The notes beneath the pieces are model-generated. The model was not told the DNA's origin. It ran no database searches and worked only from the letters and a program-made list of their open reading frames with translations. A stretch of DNA of 64,000 bases, from positions 1-64,000 of the forward strand of contig NZ_FOIK01000009.1 in assembly GCF_900111565.1 (NCBI RefSeq), read 5' to 3'. Positions 8,678 to 16,310 of the stretch are shown here, piece after piece. The translations under genes and the position numbers were made by a program. The number at the start of each line of letters is the position of its first letter. The stretch's first letter is position 1. The stretch is from Paenibacillus sp. NFR01. Lineage in GTDB: Bacteria > Bacillota > Bacilli > Paenibacillales > Paenibacillaceae.

Positions 8678-9754
8678 ATGAAAGAGAACAACCAATCGGA
8701 CAATATGAATGATCTGCTCCGTATGGCCGCGCCGGGAACGCCTTTCCGGGAAGGACTGGAGAACGTGCTGCGCGCGAAGACGGGCGCGCTGATCGTTGTC
8801 GGGTACAGCCCGGAGGTGATGGAGGTTGTGGACGGCGGATTTTCCATTAACTGCGATTTCTCACCCAACTATTTGTATGAGCTGGCCAAAATGGACGGCG
8901 CCATCATTCTGAGCGAGGATCTGAAGCGGATTCTGTATGCGAACACCCAGCTTATTCCCGACTCCTCCATCTCTTCGATCGAAACGGGAATCCGTCACCG
9001 GACGGCGGAACGGGTAGCGAAGCAGACCGGCAAGCTGGTCGTCTCCATTTCCCAGCGGCGTAATATCATTACCTTGTATCAAGGTTCCATCCGCTACGCG
9101 CTTAAGGAAATCGGGTCTATCCTGACAAAAGCCAACCAGGCGATACAGACGCTGGAGAAGTACAAAACGGTGCTGAATCAAAGTCTTACCAATCTGTCCG
9201 CTTCGGAATATGAGGGAATCGTTACCGTCGCCGAGGTCGTGAGCGTCATCCAGCGTGTTGAAATGGTGCTCCGGATTAAAATGGAAATCAAACGTTACAT
9301 CAACGAACTCGGCAACGAAGGCCGCCTCATCAGCATGCAGATGGAAGAAGTGGTCGGAAATACCGAGGAAGAAGCGTGGCTTCTGTACAGAGACTATGCC
9401 AGAGAGGAGCAGGAGGAGAAGATCCGCGAAATCATCGCCGGGCTGAAGCGGGCCAGCGATGAGGATCTGATGGATGACAATCACATTGCGAAGCTGCTGG
9501 GCTACTCGTCCACCGCGGTGGCATCCGAGGAAGTGGTGACTCCTCGCGGCTACCGGCTGCTGAACAAAATCCCGCGTCTGCCGAATGTCATCATCCACAA
9601 TCTGGTTGAACGTTTTGAAATGCTGCCGAATCTGATGACCGCAAGTATTGCCGAATTGGACGAAGTGGACGGAATCGGCGAAATCCGGGCACGCAACATC
9701 CAAGACGGATTGAAGCGCCTGCAGAAGCAAGTTCTTATTGACAGGCAAATGTAA
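8678..9754 (+). CDS. disA: DisA, diadenylate cyclase and DNA-integrity scanner
   Basis: DisA makes c-di-AMP from two ATP and pauses at branched DNA, linking DNA integrity to sporulation and potassium control. The 358-residue protein carries the N-terminal DAC domain with the catalytic D-G-A (73-75) and R-H-R (106-108) motifs. A helical spine follows, then a C-terminal helix-hairpin-helix DNA-binding domain around V-D-G-I-G-E-I-R-A-R. Its start is 13 bp after the radA stop, so the two are probably co-transcribed; RadA inhibits DisA in B. subtilis. A GGGGG at 8664-8668 supports ATG 8678. Confidence 0.97.
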   Translation: MKENNQSDNMNDLLRMAAPGTPFREGLENVLRAKTGALIVVGYSPEVMEVVDGGFSINCDFSPNYLYELAKMDGAIILSEDLKRILYANTQLIPDSSISSIETGIRHRTAERVAKQTGKLVVSISQRRNIITLYQGSIRYALKEIGSILTKANQAIQTLEKYKTVLNQSLTNLSASEYEGIVTVAEVVSVIQRVEMVLRIKMEIKRYINELGNEGRLISMQMEEVVGNTEEEAWLLYRDYAREEQEEKIREIIAGLKRASDEDLMDDNHIAKLLGYSSTAVASEEVVTPRGYRLLNKIPRLPNVIIHNLVERFEMLPNLMTASIAELDEVDGIGEIRARNIQDGLKRLQKQVLIDRQM

Positions 9755-9766
9755 ATAACATACAAT
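9738..9766 (+). promoter_or_regulatory. SigA promoter for pssA
   Basis: TTGACA (9738-9743) and TACAAT (9761-9766) are separated by exactly 17 bp. The -35 box lies in the last codons of disA, so pssA has its own promoter in addition to any read-through. Confidence 0.75.
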
Positions 9767-9819
9767 CACGTAATATTGGAGACGTTAAGCCCCAAAGTAA
9801 TGAACATAGAGGTGAAGAA

Positions 9820-10557
9820 ATGATACAGAAATCAATTCCGAGTCTTTTTACCATCGGTAACCTGATGCTTGGAATGTTTGGTATCATGATGGCGTTTGAC
9901 GGAAAACTTAGCATGGCCGCTATCATGGTGATTATCGCTATGCTTCTTGACGGGCTGGATGGCCGTATGGCGCGCGCGCTGGGTTGTGAAAGTGAGTTTG
10001 GCAAAGAACTTGATTCATTGTCCGACGTCGTATCCTTTGGGGTGGCACCGGCGCTGATTATGTATTTCACCAGTCTGCATGATTTGCATTCCGCGCTCGG
10101 CTGGACCGTTACCGCGATTTTCCCGGTATTCGGTGCGCTTCGCTTGGCCCGCTTTAATGTGAAGCCGGGCATTCCCGGATACTTTTTAGGTTTGCCGATT
10201 CCCGCTGCGGGCGGCGTGCTTGCCACCCTGGCGCTCTTTCATAAAGATGTGTCCGCTCCGTTTATGATCGTGGTGACCCTGCTGCTGTCCTATTTGATGG
10301 TAAGCACTGTTAAATATCCTAATTTTAAAAAGCTCGGGCTCCCTAAAAAGGCGGTCGTCGGCGCACCGATTGTCATTGTTGTGGCCGTAGCCGTGGCTGT
10401 AATTTTCCCGGAACAGATCGCAATGCTGATCTTCGGATTATTGGCGCTGTACGCGCTGTACGGCTTTAAGCAGAATATCGACCGTCTTACCGCGCGGCGC
10501 CGCCATCGGCGGAGAAGCCGGTCGGACGACAAAGTGTACCATTCCAAGAACGGGTAA
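9820..10557 (+). CDS. pssA: CDP-diacylglycerol-serine O-phosphatidyltransferase
   Basis: This integral membrane enzyme makes phosphatidylserine from CDP-diacylglycerol and serine, the first step to phosphatidylethanolamine. In the 245-residue protein the CDP-alcohol phosphatidyltransferase signature is complete: D47-G48-x2-A51-R52-x8-G61-x3-D65-x3-D69, the aspartates binding metal. About six to seven hydrophobic segments are visible, with a basic C-terminus. The family is shared with other CDP-alcohol transferases. The pssA call rests on the N-terminal sequence and length of the Gram-positive type II enzyme. GAGGTG precedes ATG 9820, and a strong terminator follows. Confidence 0.9.
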   Translation: MIQKSIPSLFTIGNLMLGMFGIMMAFDGKLSMAAIMVIIAMLLDGLDGRMARALGCESEFGKELDSLSDVVSFGVAPALIMYFTSLHDLHSALGWTVTAIFPVFGALRLARFNVKPGIPGYFLGLPIPAAGGVLATLALFHKDVSAPFMIVVTLLLSYLMVSTVKYPNFKKLGLPKKAVVGAPIVIVVAVAVAVIFPEQIAMLIFGLLALYALYGFKQNIDRLTARRRHRRRSRSDDKVYHSKNG

Positions 10558-10574
10558 TGCATCCCCGGCAAGCC

Positions 10575-10618
10575 AAAGGCGTTGCTTCCGCTGACATTCA
10601 GCGGCGGCAACGCCTTTT
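10575..10618 (+). terminator. terminator after pssA
   Basis: The outer stem 10575-10585 pairs with 10607-10617, and an inner stem 10588-10594 pairs with 10598-10604 around a CAT loop. A T-run follows. On the reverse strand the T-run is only three bases, so it mainly stops pssA, although it also lies at the end of the convergent reverse-strand gene. Confidence 0.9.
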
Positions 10619-10653
10619 TGACGTTCGTCTTAAATTGGAAAAGGAAATGCCGA

Positions 10654-11049
10654 TCAGGACAGGTTAAACAAGCCAAGGGTAGCACATTTCTGCGACTCCT
10701 TCTCCACAACCTCGTCCATGTTGATATCAAGCAGATTGCAAAGTGCGGACATATAAAACAGTTCCCTGCCGAGTTCGGAGGAGATGACCTCCCGGCAATT
10801 TTCGCATAAATGGCCTTGCAGATGGGTGCCGGCCAGCTCCTTGGCTTGTTCCAGGCCGAGGGAAGGTTCAAACACCTGTTTGCTTGCGTGCAGCTCAATG
10901 CAGCCGCATTCGGTAATCGCCTTGGCTACGGCGCGGTTGACGGATGCGCTGCTTTGGCCGTTCTTGGACATCACATCGAGCAGACTGCGGTGACGGAGCA
11001 GCAGTTCGGAGACTTGATCCTGAAAAGCCTGTAACGTTGGTGCGCTCAT
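10654..11049 (-). CDS. conserved hypothetical protein, unknown function
   Basis: I do not recognise this 131-residue soluble protein with certainty. It has no signal peptide or membrane segment. It contains a C-G-C pair in the middle and a C-E-N-C pair nearer the C-terminus, which could bind metal. The last third, with E-L-G-R-E-L-F-Y-M-S-A-L, resembles the helix seen in MazG-like nucleotide pyrophosphohydrolases, but the metal-binding ExxE pattern is not clear. ATG 11049 fits GAGGTG 7 bp upstream better than the earlier GTG. It is transcribed alone against the surrounding genes from its own promoter. Confidence 0.7.
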   Translation of the reverse strand: MSAPTLQAFQDQVSELLLRHRSLLDVMSKNGQSSASVNRAVAKAITECGCIELHASKQVFEPSLGLEQAKELAGTHLQGHLCENCREVISSELGRELFYMSALCNLLDINMDEVVEKESQKCATLGLFNLS

Positions 11050-11081
11050 GACCACTCACCTCTAGGTTCGGAATTGAGTTC

Positions 11082-11111
11082 ATTATATGCCAGGGCTTGC
11101 TTTTATTTCAA
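11082..11111 (-). promoter_or_regulatory. SigA promoter for the reverse-strand gene
   Basis: On the reverse strand TTGAAA (11111-11106) and a perfect TATAAT (11087-11082) are 18 bp apart. They lie about 35 bp upstream of the ATG at 11049. Confidence 0.75.
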
Positions 11112-11214
11112 GCGAAGAGAAAAAATCGTCGCCTACCGGATTATCGCGCGAAGAATTGGAACATACTGGTGATGTATCAATTATTTTTAGAATAAACAGG
11201 AGGTGCGCAAGGCG

Positions 11215-12303
11215 ATGTGGAAAAAGCTGATATTGGCGTTTGCCGGGGTATGCGGGGCCTGGACCGGTTATTCGCTCTACCATACGGCGGAAACTGAATT
11301 TGCGGCGGGGACGGCGAGATTCAGCGATCGTCTGCCGGTAGAGGGAAGCATTCTTTTTACGGTGCTGGGAGCCATTATTTTTTTGATTGCGGGGAATTTA
11401 TGCGCGCAGTGGGCGATATCGCAGCTACGCAGGGCGGTTATGGCGGGATCACGGATTCCGATGAACGAAATGGCTGCGGGAGCGGCGGGGTTGACGGGTG
11501 GTCTGCTCTTGTCCCTGCTGGTCTATCCGGCGCTGAAATGGCTGGGAGCAGGCGGCGATTTGCTGCAGGTAGCCGTCATGCTCTGTCTCGGTTATGTCGG
11601 AGTACGAATCGGCCTTGAGAAAAAGACGGAGCTGGCGGCATTATGGGCGACCGGCCGCTTTGGTCAGAGCGGCGAGCCGGAAGGCCGCGGACTGGAGGAA
11701 CACAAGATTCTCGATACCAGCGTCATTATTGACGGACGGATCGCGGATATCTGCAAAACGGGCTTTATTGAGGGAACCATCGTTATTCCGGAGTTCGTGC
11801 TGGAGGAGCTGCAGCATATCGCCGACTCCTCGGATCTGCTCAAACGAAACCGCGGGCGCCGCGGGCTCGACATTTTGAACAAAATTCAGAAAGAACTCGA
11901 TGTGAAAGTGTTGATCTACGAAGGCGATTTCGAGGAAATCTCCGAGGTTGACAGCAAGCTGGTCAAGCTGGCCAAGGTACTGCACGGCAAAGTCGTTACG
12001 AACGACTTCAATTTAAATAAGGTATGTGAACTGCAGGGCGTTTCCGTTCTTAACATCAACGATCTGGCGAATGCCGTGAAGCCGGTGGTCCTGCCGGGCG
12101 AGGAGATCATTGTCCAAGTGATCAAGGACGGCAAGGAACATGGGCAAGGCGTTGCTTATCTGGATGACGGGACGATGATCGTTGTCGAAGGCGGCCGCGA
12201 TTTTATCGGCTCCACCATGGAGGTGCTGGTAACCAGCGTATTGCAGACCTCCGCGGGACGGATGATTTTTGCCAAACCGAAGCTTCTGGAAAAAGCGCAA
12301 TAA
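11215..12303 (+). CDS. membrane-anchored PIN/TRAM domain protein (YacL-like)
   Basis: The 362-residue protein has about four N-terminal hydrophobic segments (roughly 1-130) and then a PIN nuclease-fold domain. That domain begins near I-L-D-T-S-V-I-I-D-G-R-I, with conserved acidic residues for metal-dependent RNA cleavage. A C-terminal TRAM domain (about G-V-A-Y-L-D-D-G-T to the end) would bind nucleic acid. The domain order matches B. subtilis YacL, which lies between disA and ispD there too. The biological substrate is not established. ATG 11215 is chosen over GTG 11203 because the latter lies inside the AGGAGGTG ribosome-binding site (11198-11205). Confidence 0.92.
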   Translation: MWKKLILAFAGVCGAWTGYSLYHTAETEFAAGTARFSDRLPVEGSILFTVLGAIIFLIAGNLCAQWAISQLRRAVMAGSRIPMNEMAAGAAGLTGGLLLSLLVYPALKWLGAGGDLLQVAVMLCLGYVGVRIGLEKKTELAALWATGRFGQSGEPEGRGLEEHKILDTSVIIDGRIADICKTGFIEGTIVIPEFVLEELQHIADSSDLLKRNRGRRGLDILNKIQKELDVKVLIYEGDFEEISEVDSKLVKLAKVLHGKVVTNDFNLNKVCELQGVSVLNINDLANAVKPVVLPGEEIIVQVIKDGKEHGQGVAYLDDGTMIVVEGGRDFIGSTMEVLVTSVLQTSAGRMIFAKPKLLEKAQ

Positions 12304-12336
12304 ACAGCCGCGCCGGATACTTTGCTCCTCGCAGGC

Positions 12337-12365
12337 TTGGAAATGCCCGGCAAACGCGTTATGAT
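12337..12365 (+). promoter_or_regulatory. SigA promoter for ispD-ispF(-gltX)
   Basis: TTGGAA (12337-12342) and TATGAT (12360-12365) are 17 bp apart in the gap between the PIN/TRAM gene and ispD, about 30 bp before the ispD start. Confidence 0.7.
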
Positions 12366-12397
12366 GGAAATATACGTGAAAGACGGGAGTCTACAGC

Positions 12398-13096
12398 ATG
12401 TCGAACAGTGTGGGAGTCGTCATCGTGGCGGCGGGCAAAGGAACGCGGATGGGCACGGCGGAGAGCAAGCAGTACCTGCTGCTTCAGGACAAGCCGATCC
12501 TCGTTCATACGCTGGAAGTGTTCCAGCGGCAGGCGTTCATTTCCGAAATCGTGCTCGTGACGGGCGAAGAGGATGTGCCGCGCTGCCGGGAATGGATCGA
12601 GGCTTACGGCCTGGATAAAGTCAAAGCGGTGCTGCCGGGCGGAACAGAACGGCAGCATTCCGTACGGCGGGGCCTTGAAGCGCTGAACACCACCTGGGTG
12701 ATGGTGCATGACGGGGTCCGGCCGTTTGTACAGGACCGTGAAATTCACGCCTGCTTTGAACGGGCGAAGGAAGTAGGCGCATCCGTTCTGGCAGCGCCGG
12801 TTAAAGATACGATCAAGCAGGTGGACGGCGGCGGGTTTGTCGTTCATACGCCGGATCGGCGAAGTCTGTGGGCGATTCAGACCCCGCAGACTTTTCGTCT
12901 GTCTGCATTGCTTGCCGCTTATGAGGCGGCGGAGCGCGAAGGATTTCTTGGCACCGACGATTCCAGCCTGGCCGAACGGGCCGGCATAAAGGTATCGGTG
13001 GTCGAAGGCAGCTATGCCAACATCAAGATCACGACGCCGGAGGATCTGGTGTTTGCCGAATTTACAGTCAGAACAAGGGGAGAGAGTCAGACATGA
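12398..13096 (+). CDS. ispD: IspD, 2-C-methyl-D-erythritol 4-phosphate cytidylyltransferase
   Basis: IspD couples CTP to methylerythritol phosphate in the non-mevalonate isoprenoid pathway. The 232-residue protein has the nucleotidyltransferase signature V-I-V-A-A-G-K-G-T-R-M-G (8-19), a conserved V-H-D-G-V-R-P-F segment and the T-P-Q-T-F motif, as expected for the family. It overlaps the next gene by four bases (ATGA at 13093-13096), so the two consecutive-pathway enzymes are translationally coupled. GGGAG upstream supports the start. Confidence 0.97.
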   Translation: MSNSVGVVIVAAGKGTRMGTAESKQYLLLQDKPILVHTLEVFQRQAFISEIVLVTGEEDVPRCREWIEAYGLDKVKAVLPGGTERQHSVRRGLEALNTTWVMVHDGVRPFVQDREIHACFERAKEVGASVLAAPVKDTIKQVDGGGFVVHTPDRRSLWAIQTPQTFRLSALLAAYEAAEREGFLGTDDSSLAERAGIKVSVVEGSYANIKITTPEDLVFAEFTVRTRGESQT

Positions 13097-13581
13097 TTGC
13101 AGTGGGACAGGGATTTGACGTACATCAACTCGTAGAAGGAAGGCCGTGCATTATCGGGGGAGTCACGATCCCTTATGAAAAGGGCTTGCTCGGACATTCC
13201 GATGCCGACGTTTTGCTGCATGCGATCAGCGATGCGATTCTAGGCGCACTGGGCCTCGGCGATATCGGCAAGCATTTTCCCGATACCGATGAAGCTTTCA
13301 AAGACGCCGACAGCCTGAAGCTGCTGGAGCATGTATGGGCGCTGGCCAAAGAGCGGGGATACAAGCTGGGCAATATCGATTCGACCATCATCGCCCAGAA
13401 GCCGAAGATGGCGCCGTACATTCCGCAAATGACGGAGATTATCGCGCGTGCGCTCGAAGCGCAGTCTTCCAAGGTCAATGTCAAGGCGACAACGACGGAA
13501 CAGCTCGGCTTTACGGGACGCGGCGAGGGAATCGCGGCGCAGTCTATTGTCTGCCTCATCCAAGATGTGGTATCATCTTGA
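13093..13581 (+). CDS. ispF: IspF, 2-C-methyl-D-erythritol 2,4-cyclodiphosphate synthase
   Basis: IspF closes CDP-methylerythritol phosphate into the cyclodiphosphate, two steps after IspD. It is a 162-residue, trimer-forming protein of typical length. The zinc ligands D9, H11 (F-D-V-H) and H43 (L-L-G-H-S-D-A-D-V) are visible, and the C-terminal T-T-T-E-Q-L-G-F-T-G-R motif is intact. Its start codon overlaps the ispD stop. GGGGAGAG just upstream, within ispD, serves as the ribosome-binding site. Confidence 0.97.
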   Translation: MIAVGQGFDVHQLVEGRPCIIGGVTIPYEKGLLGHSDADVLLHAISDAILGALGLGDIGKHFPDTDEAFKDADSLKLLEHVWALAKERGYKLGNIDSTIIAQKPKMAPYIPQMTEIIARALEAQSSKVNVKATTTEQLGFTGRGEGIAAQSIVCLIQDVVSS

Positions 13582-13632
13582 GATGGCTGGAACGGTAGTC
13601 TGTTTCAACATTTAAGAAGCGGAGGGAACAAC

Positions 13633-15096
13633 ATGGCAAGCGAAGTCCGGGTGCGTTATGCGCCGAGCCCTACGGGACATTTACATATCGGCAATGCCAG
13701 AACGGCATTATTCAATTATTTATTCGCCCGCAATCTGGGCGGCAAATTCATTATCCGGATCGAAGATACGGACGTGAAGCGGAATGTGGCCGGCGGGGAA
13801 GAAAGCCAGCTGAAATACCTGAAATGGCTGGGGATCGACTGGGATGAAAGCGTCGATGTCGGCGGCGGCTACGGCCCGTACCGTCAAACCGAACGTCTGG
13901 ACATCTACCGTGTGTATTGGCAGGATTTGATCGATCGCGGATTGGCTTACCGCTGCTATTGCACGGAGGAAGAGCTGGAAGCGGAACGCGAGGAACAGAT
14001 TGCCCGCGGCGAAACGCCGCGTTATTCCGGCAAGCATCGCGACCTGACTGCAGAACAACGCGCCGCTTATGAAGCGGAGGGCCGCCTGGCCAGCATCCGT
14101 TTCCGGGTGCCGGAAGACCGCACGTACACGTTCGACGATATGGTCAAAGGCAGCATTTCCTTCAATACGAAGGATATGGGCGATTTTGTCATCGTCAAAA
14201 AAGACGGTATTCCAACCTACAACTTCGCTGTAGCGGTCGACGACCATTTGATGGAGATCAGCCACGTGCTGCGTGGGGAAGACCATATCTCCAACACGCC
14301 GCGCCAGCTGATGATCTATGAAGCGCTCGGCTGGGAAGCACCGCTCTTCGCCCATATGACGCTGATTGTCGGTGACGACCATAAGAAGCTCAGCAAGCGA
14401 AATGAATCGATTATCCAGTTCATCGAGCAATACGATAAACTGGGCTATTTGCCGGAAGCGCTGTTCAACTTTATCGCGCTGCTCGGCTGGTCGCCGGAAG
14501 GCGAAGAAGAGATCTTCAGCAAGGAACAGCTCATTTCGATCTTCTCCGCGAACCGTTTGTCCAAGAGCCCTGCGGTATTCGATGCGGCCAAGCTGGCGCA
14601 CTTAAACAACCATTACATCAAGAATGCCGATCCGCAGCGGATTGCCGCGCTCGCCATTCCTCATCTGCAGCAGGCCGGCAGACTTCCTGCCGAACTGGAC
14701 GAAGCCAAGCAGGCATGGGCAGAAAGCCTCGTTGCGCTCTACCAGGAGCAAATGACCGCCGCCTCGGATATCGTGGCACTGTCAGAGCTGTTCTTCCGCA
14801 GCCATCTGGAACTGGACGGAGAAGCTGCCGGCGTATTGGCCGAACCGCAGGTGCCGGAAGTACTTGCAGCGTTCCTGACCAAGATCGAAGGAGCAGAGGA
14901 CTTCACCGCTGCACAGATTGGCGCGCTCATCAAAGAAGTGCAAAAAGAAACCGGGCATAAAGGAAAAGCGCTGTTTATGCCGATCCGTGTCGCCCTGACC
15001 GGACAAACGCATGGCCGCGATCTGAACGCGACCATCGTACTGCTGGGCCGCGATCTGGTGATCCAGCGGCTGAAATCGCAAATCAAGGGCGCCTAG
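13633..15096 (+). CDS. gltX: glutamyl-tRNA synthetase
   Basis: This class I synthetase charges tRNA-Glu. In most Bacillota it also misacylates tRNA-Gln, later corrected by GatCAB. The protein has 487 residues. The HIGH motif reads H-I-G-N (18-21) within P-S-P-T-G-H-L-H-I-G, and the KMSKS motif reads K-L-S-K-R near residue 252. The C-terminal anticodon-binding helical domain has normal length. It starts 51 bp after ispF behind GGAGG. The downstream gap holds a hairpin without a T-run, then the promoter and T-box of the cysteine operon. Confidence 0.97.
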   Translation: MASEVRVRYAPSPTGHLHIGNARTALFNYLFARNLGGKFIIRIEDTDVKRNVAGGEESQLKYLKWLGIDWDESVDVGGGYGPYRQTERLDIYRVYWQDLIDRGLAYRCYCTEEELEAEREEQIARGETPRYSGKHRDLTAEQRAAYEAEGRLASIRFRVPEDRTYTFDDMVKGSISFNTKDMGDFVIVKKDGIPTYNFAVAVDDHLMEISHVLRGEDHISNTPRQLMIYEALGWEAPLFAHMTLIVGDDHKKLSKRNESIIQFIEQYDKLGYLPEALFNFIALLGWSPEGEEEIFSKEQLISIFSANRLSKSPAVFDAAKLAHLNNHYIKNADPQRIAALAIPHLQQAGRLPAELDEAKQAWAESLVALYQEQMTAASDIVALSELFFRSHLELDGEAAGVLAEPQVPEVLAAFLTKIEGAEDFTAAQIGALIKEVQKETGHKGKALFMPIRVALTGQTHGRDLNATIVLLGRDLVIQRLKSQIKGA

Positions 15097-15121
15097 ACCG
15101 CCCGGGAAAGGGCTTTCGCCC

Positions 15122-15150
15122 TTGTCAGCCCGCGCGCTTTTCGCTAAGAT
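15122..15150 (+). promoter_or_regulatory. SigA promoter of the cysE operon
   Basis: TTGTCA (15122-15127) and TAAGAT (15145-15150) are exactly 17 bp apart, just after gltX. The predicted start near 15157 fits the 5' end of the T-box leader. Confidence 0.7.
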
Positions 15151-15156
15151 AGAAGC

Positions 15157-15480
15157 ATATTGCATCAGCTGGGACCAGGAAAAGTACGCGTCATACAGAC
15201 ATTTGCCAGAGAGAATAACCGCGCAGAGGGAACCTTCTGCCAGGCTGGAAGTTATTCAATGTCTACGCGCGGAAGATGCGCCTGTGAGCTGCCCCTTCGA
15301 TCCATCCGCCAGAGCGGAAGGTTAGAGCGGGCCGGAATCGTCGCCGTTAACGACGCCAAGAGGGATGGAGCTGCCGCAAGGTTATGCCGCGTAATCGGCA
15401 AGGCCGTAGCAGGCGCTCGTCCAAGCAGAGTGGAACCGCGTATAAACGTCTCTGCAGCATAATGCTGCAGGGGCGTTTTT
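15157..15480 (+). promoter_or_regulatory. T-box leader (cysteine type) with attenuator terminator
   Basis: The approximately 420-bp gap between gltX and cysE is a T-box riboswitch. The T-box sequence AGAGTGGAACCGCG is at 15427-15440. The intrinsic terminator is at 15445-15480: a 14-bp stem, an ATAAT loop and a T-run. In the stem I region AGACAT pairs with ATGTCT and GCGT with ACGC. A TGC (Cys codon) at 15277-15279 sits in the 3' strand, where the specifier is expected. Uncharged tRNA-Cys would favour the antiterminator and turn on cysE-cysS. The T-box call is firm; the specifier position is inferred. Confidence 0.92.
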
Positions 15481-15573
15481 GAATTTTAGAGAGAAAACCC
15501 GGGCAGAGGGGAATAATTCCTTCCCTTGCGTACCTGTTCACAGGAGGCGGGAAGTCGAGAAGAGGGGAACGTC

Positions 15574-16266
15574 ATGCTTAAGCAAATGAGATCGGACATC
15601 CGCGCGGTATTCGACAACGACCCAGCCGCCCGCAGCCGATTCGAGGTTGTCTTCACCTATGCCGGGCTTCATGCGATCTGGGCCCATCGTCTTGCCCACG
15701 GATTCTACAAACGCCGCTGGTTTACGCTCGCCCGGATCATCTCTCAAATCAGCCGGTTTATGACCGGCGTGGAGATCCATCCCGGTGCGGTCATCGGGCA
15801 GCGCCTGTTCATCGACCACGGCATGGGCATCGTTATCGGGGAGACATGCGAAATCGGCGATGACGTCATCATTTACCAGGGGGTTACGCTGGGAGGAACG
15901 GGCAAGGAGAAAGGCAAGCGCCATCCGACGATCGGCAATAATGTGGTAATCGGCTCGGGAGCCAAGGTACTCGGTTCCTTCCGGATTGGCGATAATTGCA
16001 ATATCGGCTCGAATGCAGTGGTCTTGCGCGAAGTGCCGAATAATTGTACGGTGGTAGGGAATCCCGGACGTGTCGTCAAACGCAACGGCGAACGGGTATC
16101 CGACCGGCTGGATCATACCCAAATGCCCGATCCATGGATCGACTCGCTCCGTTTCCTGCAGAAGGAGATCGAGGAAATCCGCGAGCAGCTCGGCAACGAG
16201 GATAAGCAAAAGGCCGAGCAGCGGCGCCTGGAGACGCAGCAGTATATCGGCGATTATGAAATATAA
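15574..16266 (+). CDS. cysE: CysE, serine O-acetyltransferase
   Basis: CysE acetylates serine with acetyl-CoA, the first committed step of cysteine synthesis. The 230-residue protein has an N-terminal helical domain followed by a left-handed beta-helix of hexapeptide repeats (about 60-185). The catalytic segment includes I-D-H-G-M-G-I-V-I-G-E-T and the G-G-T-G-K-E loop. ATG 15574 is selected because AGAGGGG lies just upstream and it gives the family start MLKQMRSDI; longer versions have no support. It is the first gene after the Cys T-box, so it should respond to tRNA-Cys charging. Confidence 0.96.
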   Translation: MLKQMRSDIRAVFDNDPAARSRFEVVFTYAGLHAIWAHRLAHGFYKRRWFTLARIISQISRFMTGVEIHPGAVIGQRLFIDHGMGIVIGETCEIGDDVIIYQGVTLGGTGKEKGKRHPTIGNNVVIGSGAKVLGSFRIGDNCNIGSNAVVLREVPNNCTVVGNPGRVVKRNGERVSDRLDHTQMPDPWIDSLRFLQKEIEEIREQLGNEDKQKAEQRRLETQQYIGDYEI

Positions 16267-16310
16267 GAACCTGCGGGAGAACCGCAACGCAGAAAGGATT
16301 GGACAACACA

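Noticed and set aside
15108..15125. Hairpin AAGGGC/GCCCTT after gltX as a terminator
   Set aside because: No T-run follows, and its 3' side merges with the -35 box of the cysE promoter; gltX may simply read into the T-box leader, whose terminator would act.
15122..15462. Open frames of 67-100 residues in the gltX-cysE gap
   Set aside because: The region is a T-box leader; the frames have no ribosome-binding site and cross the structured RNA.
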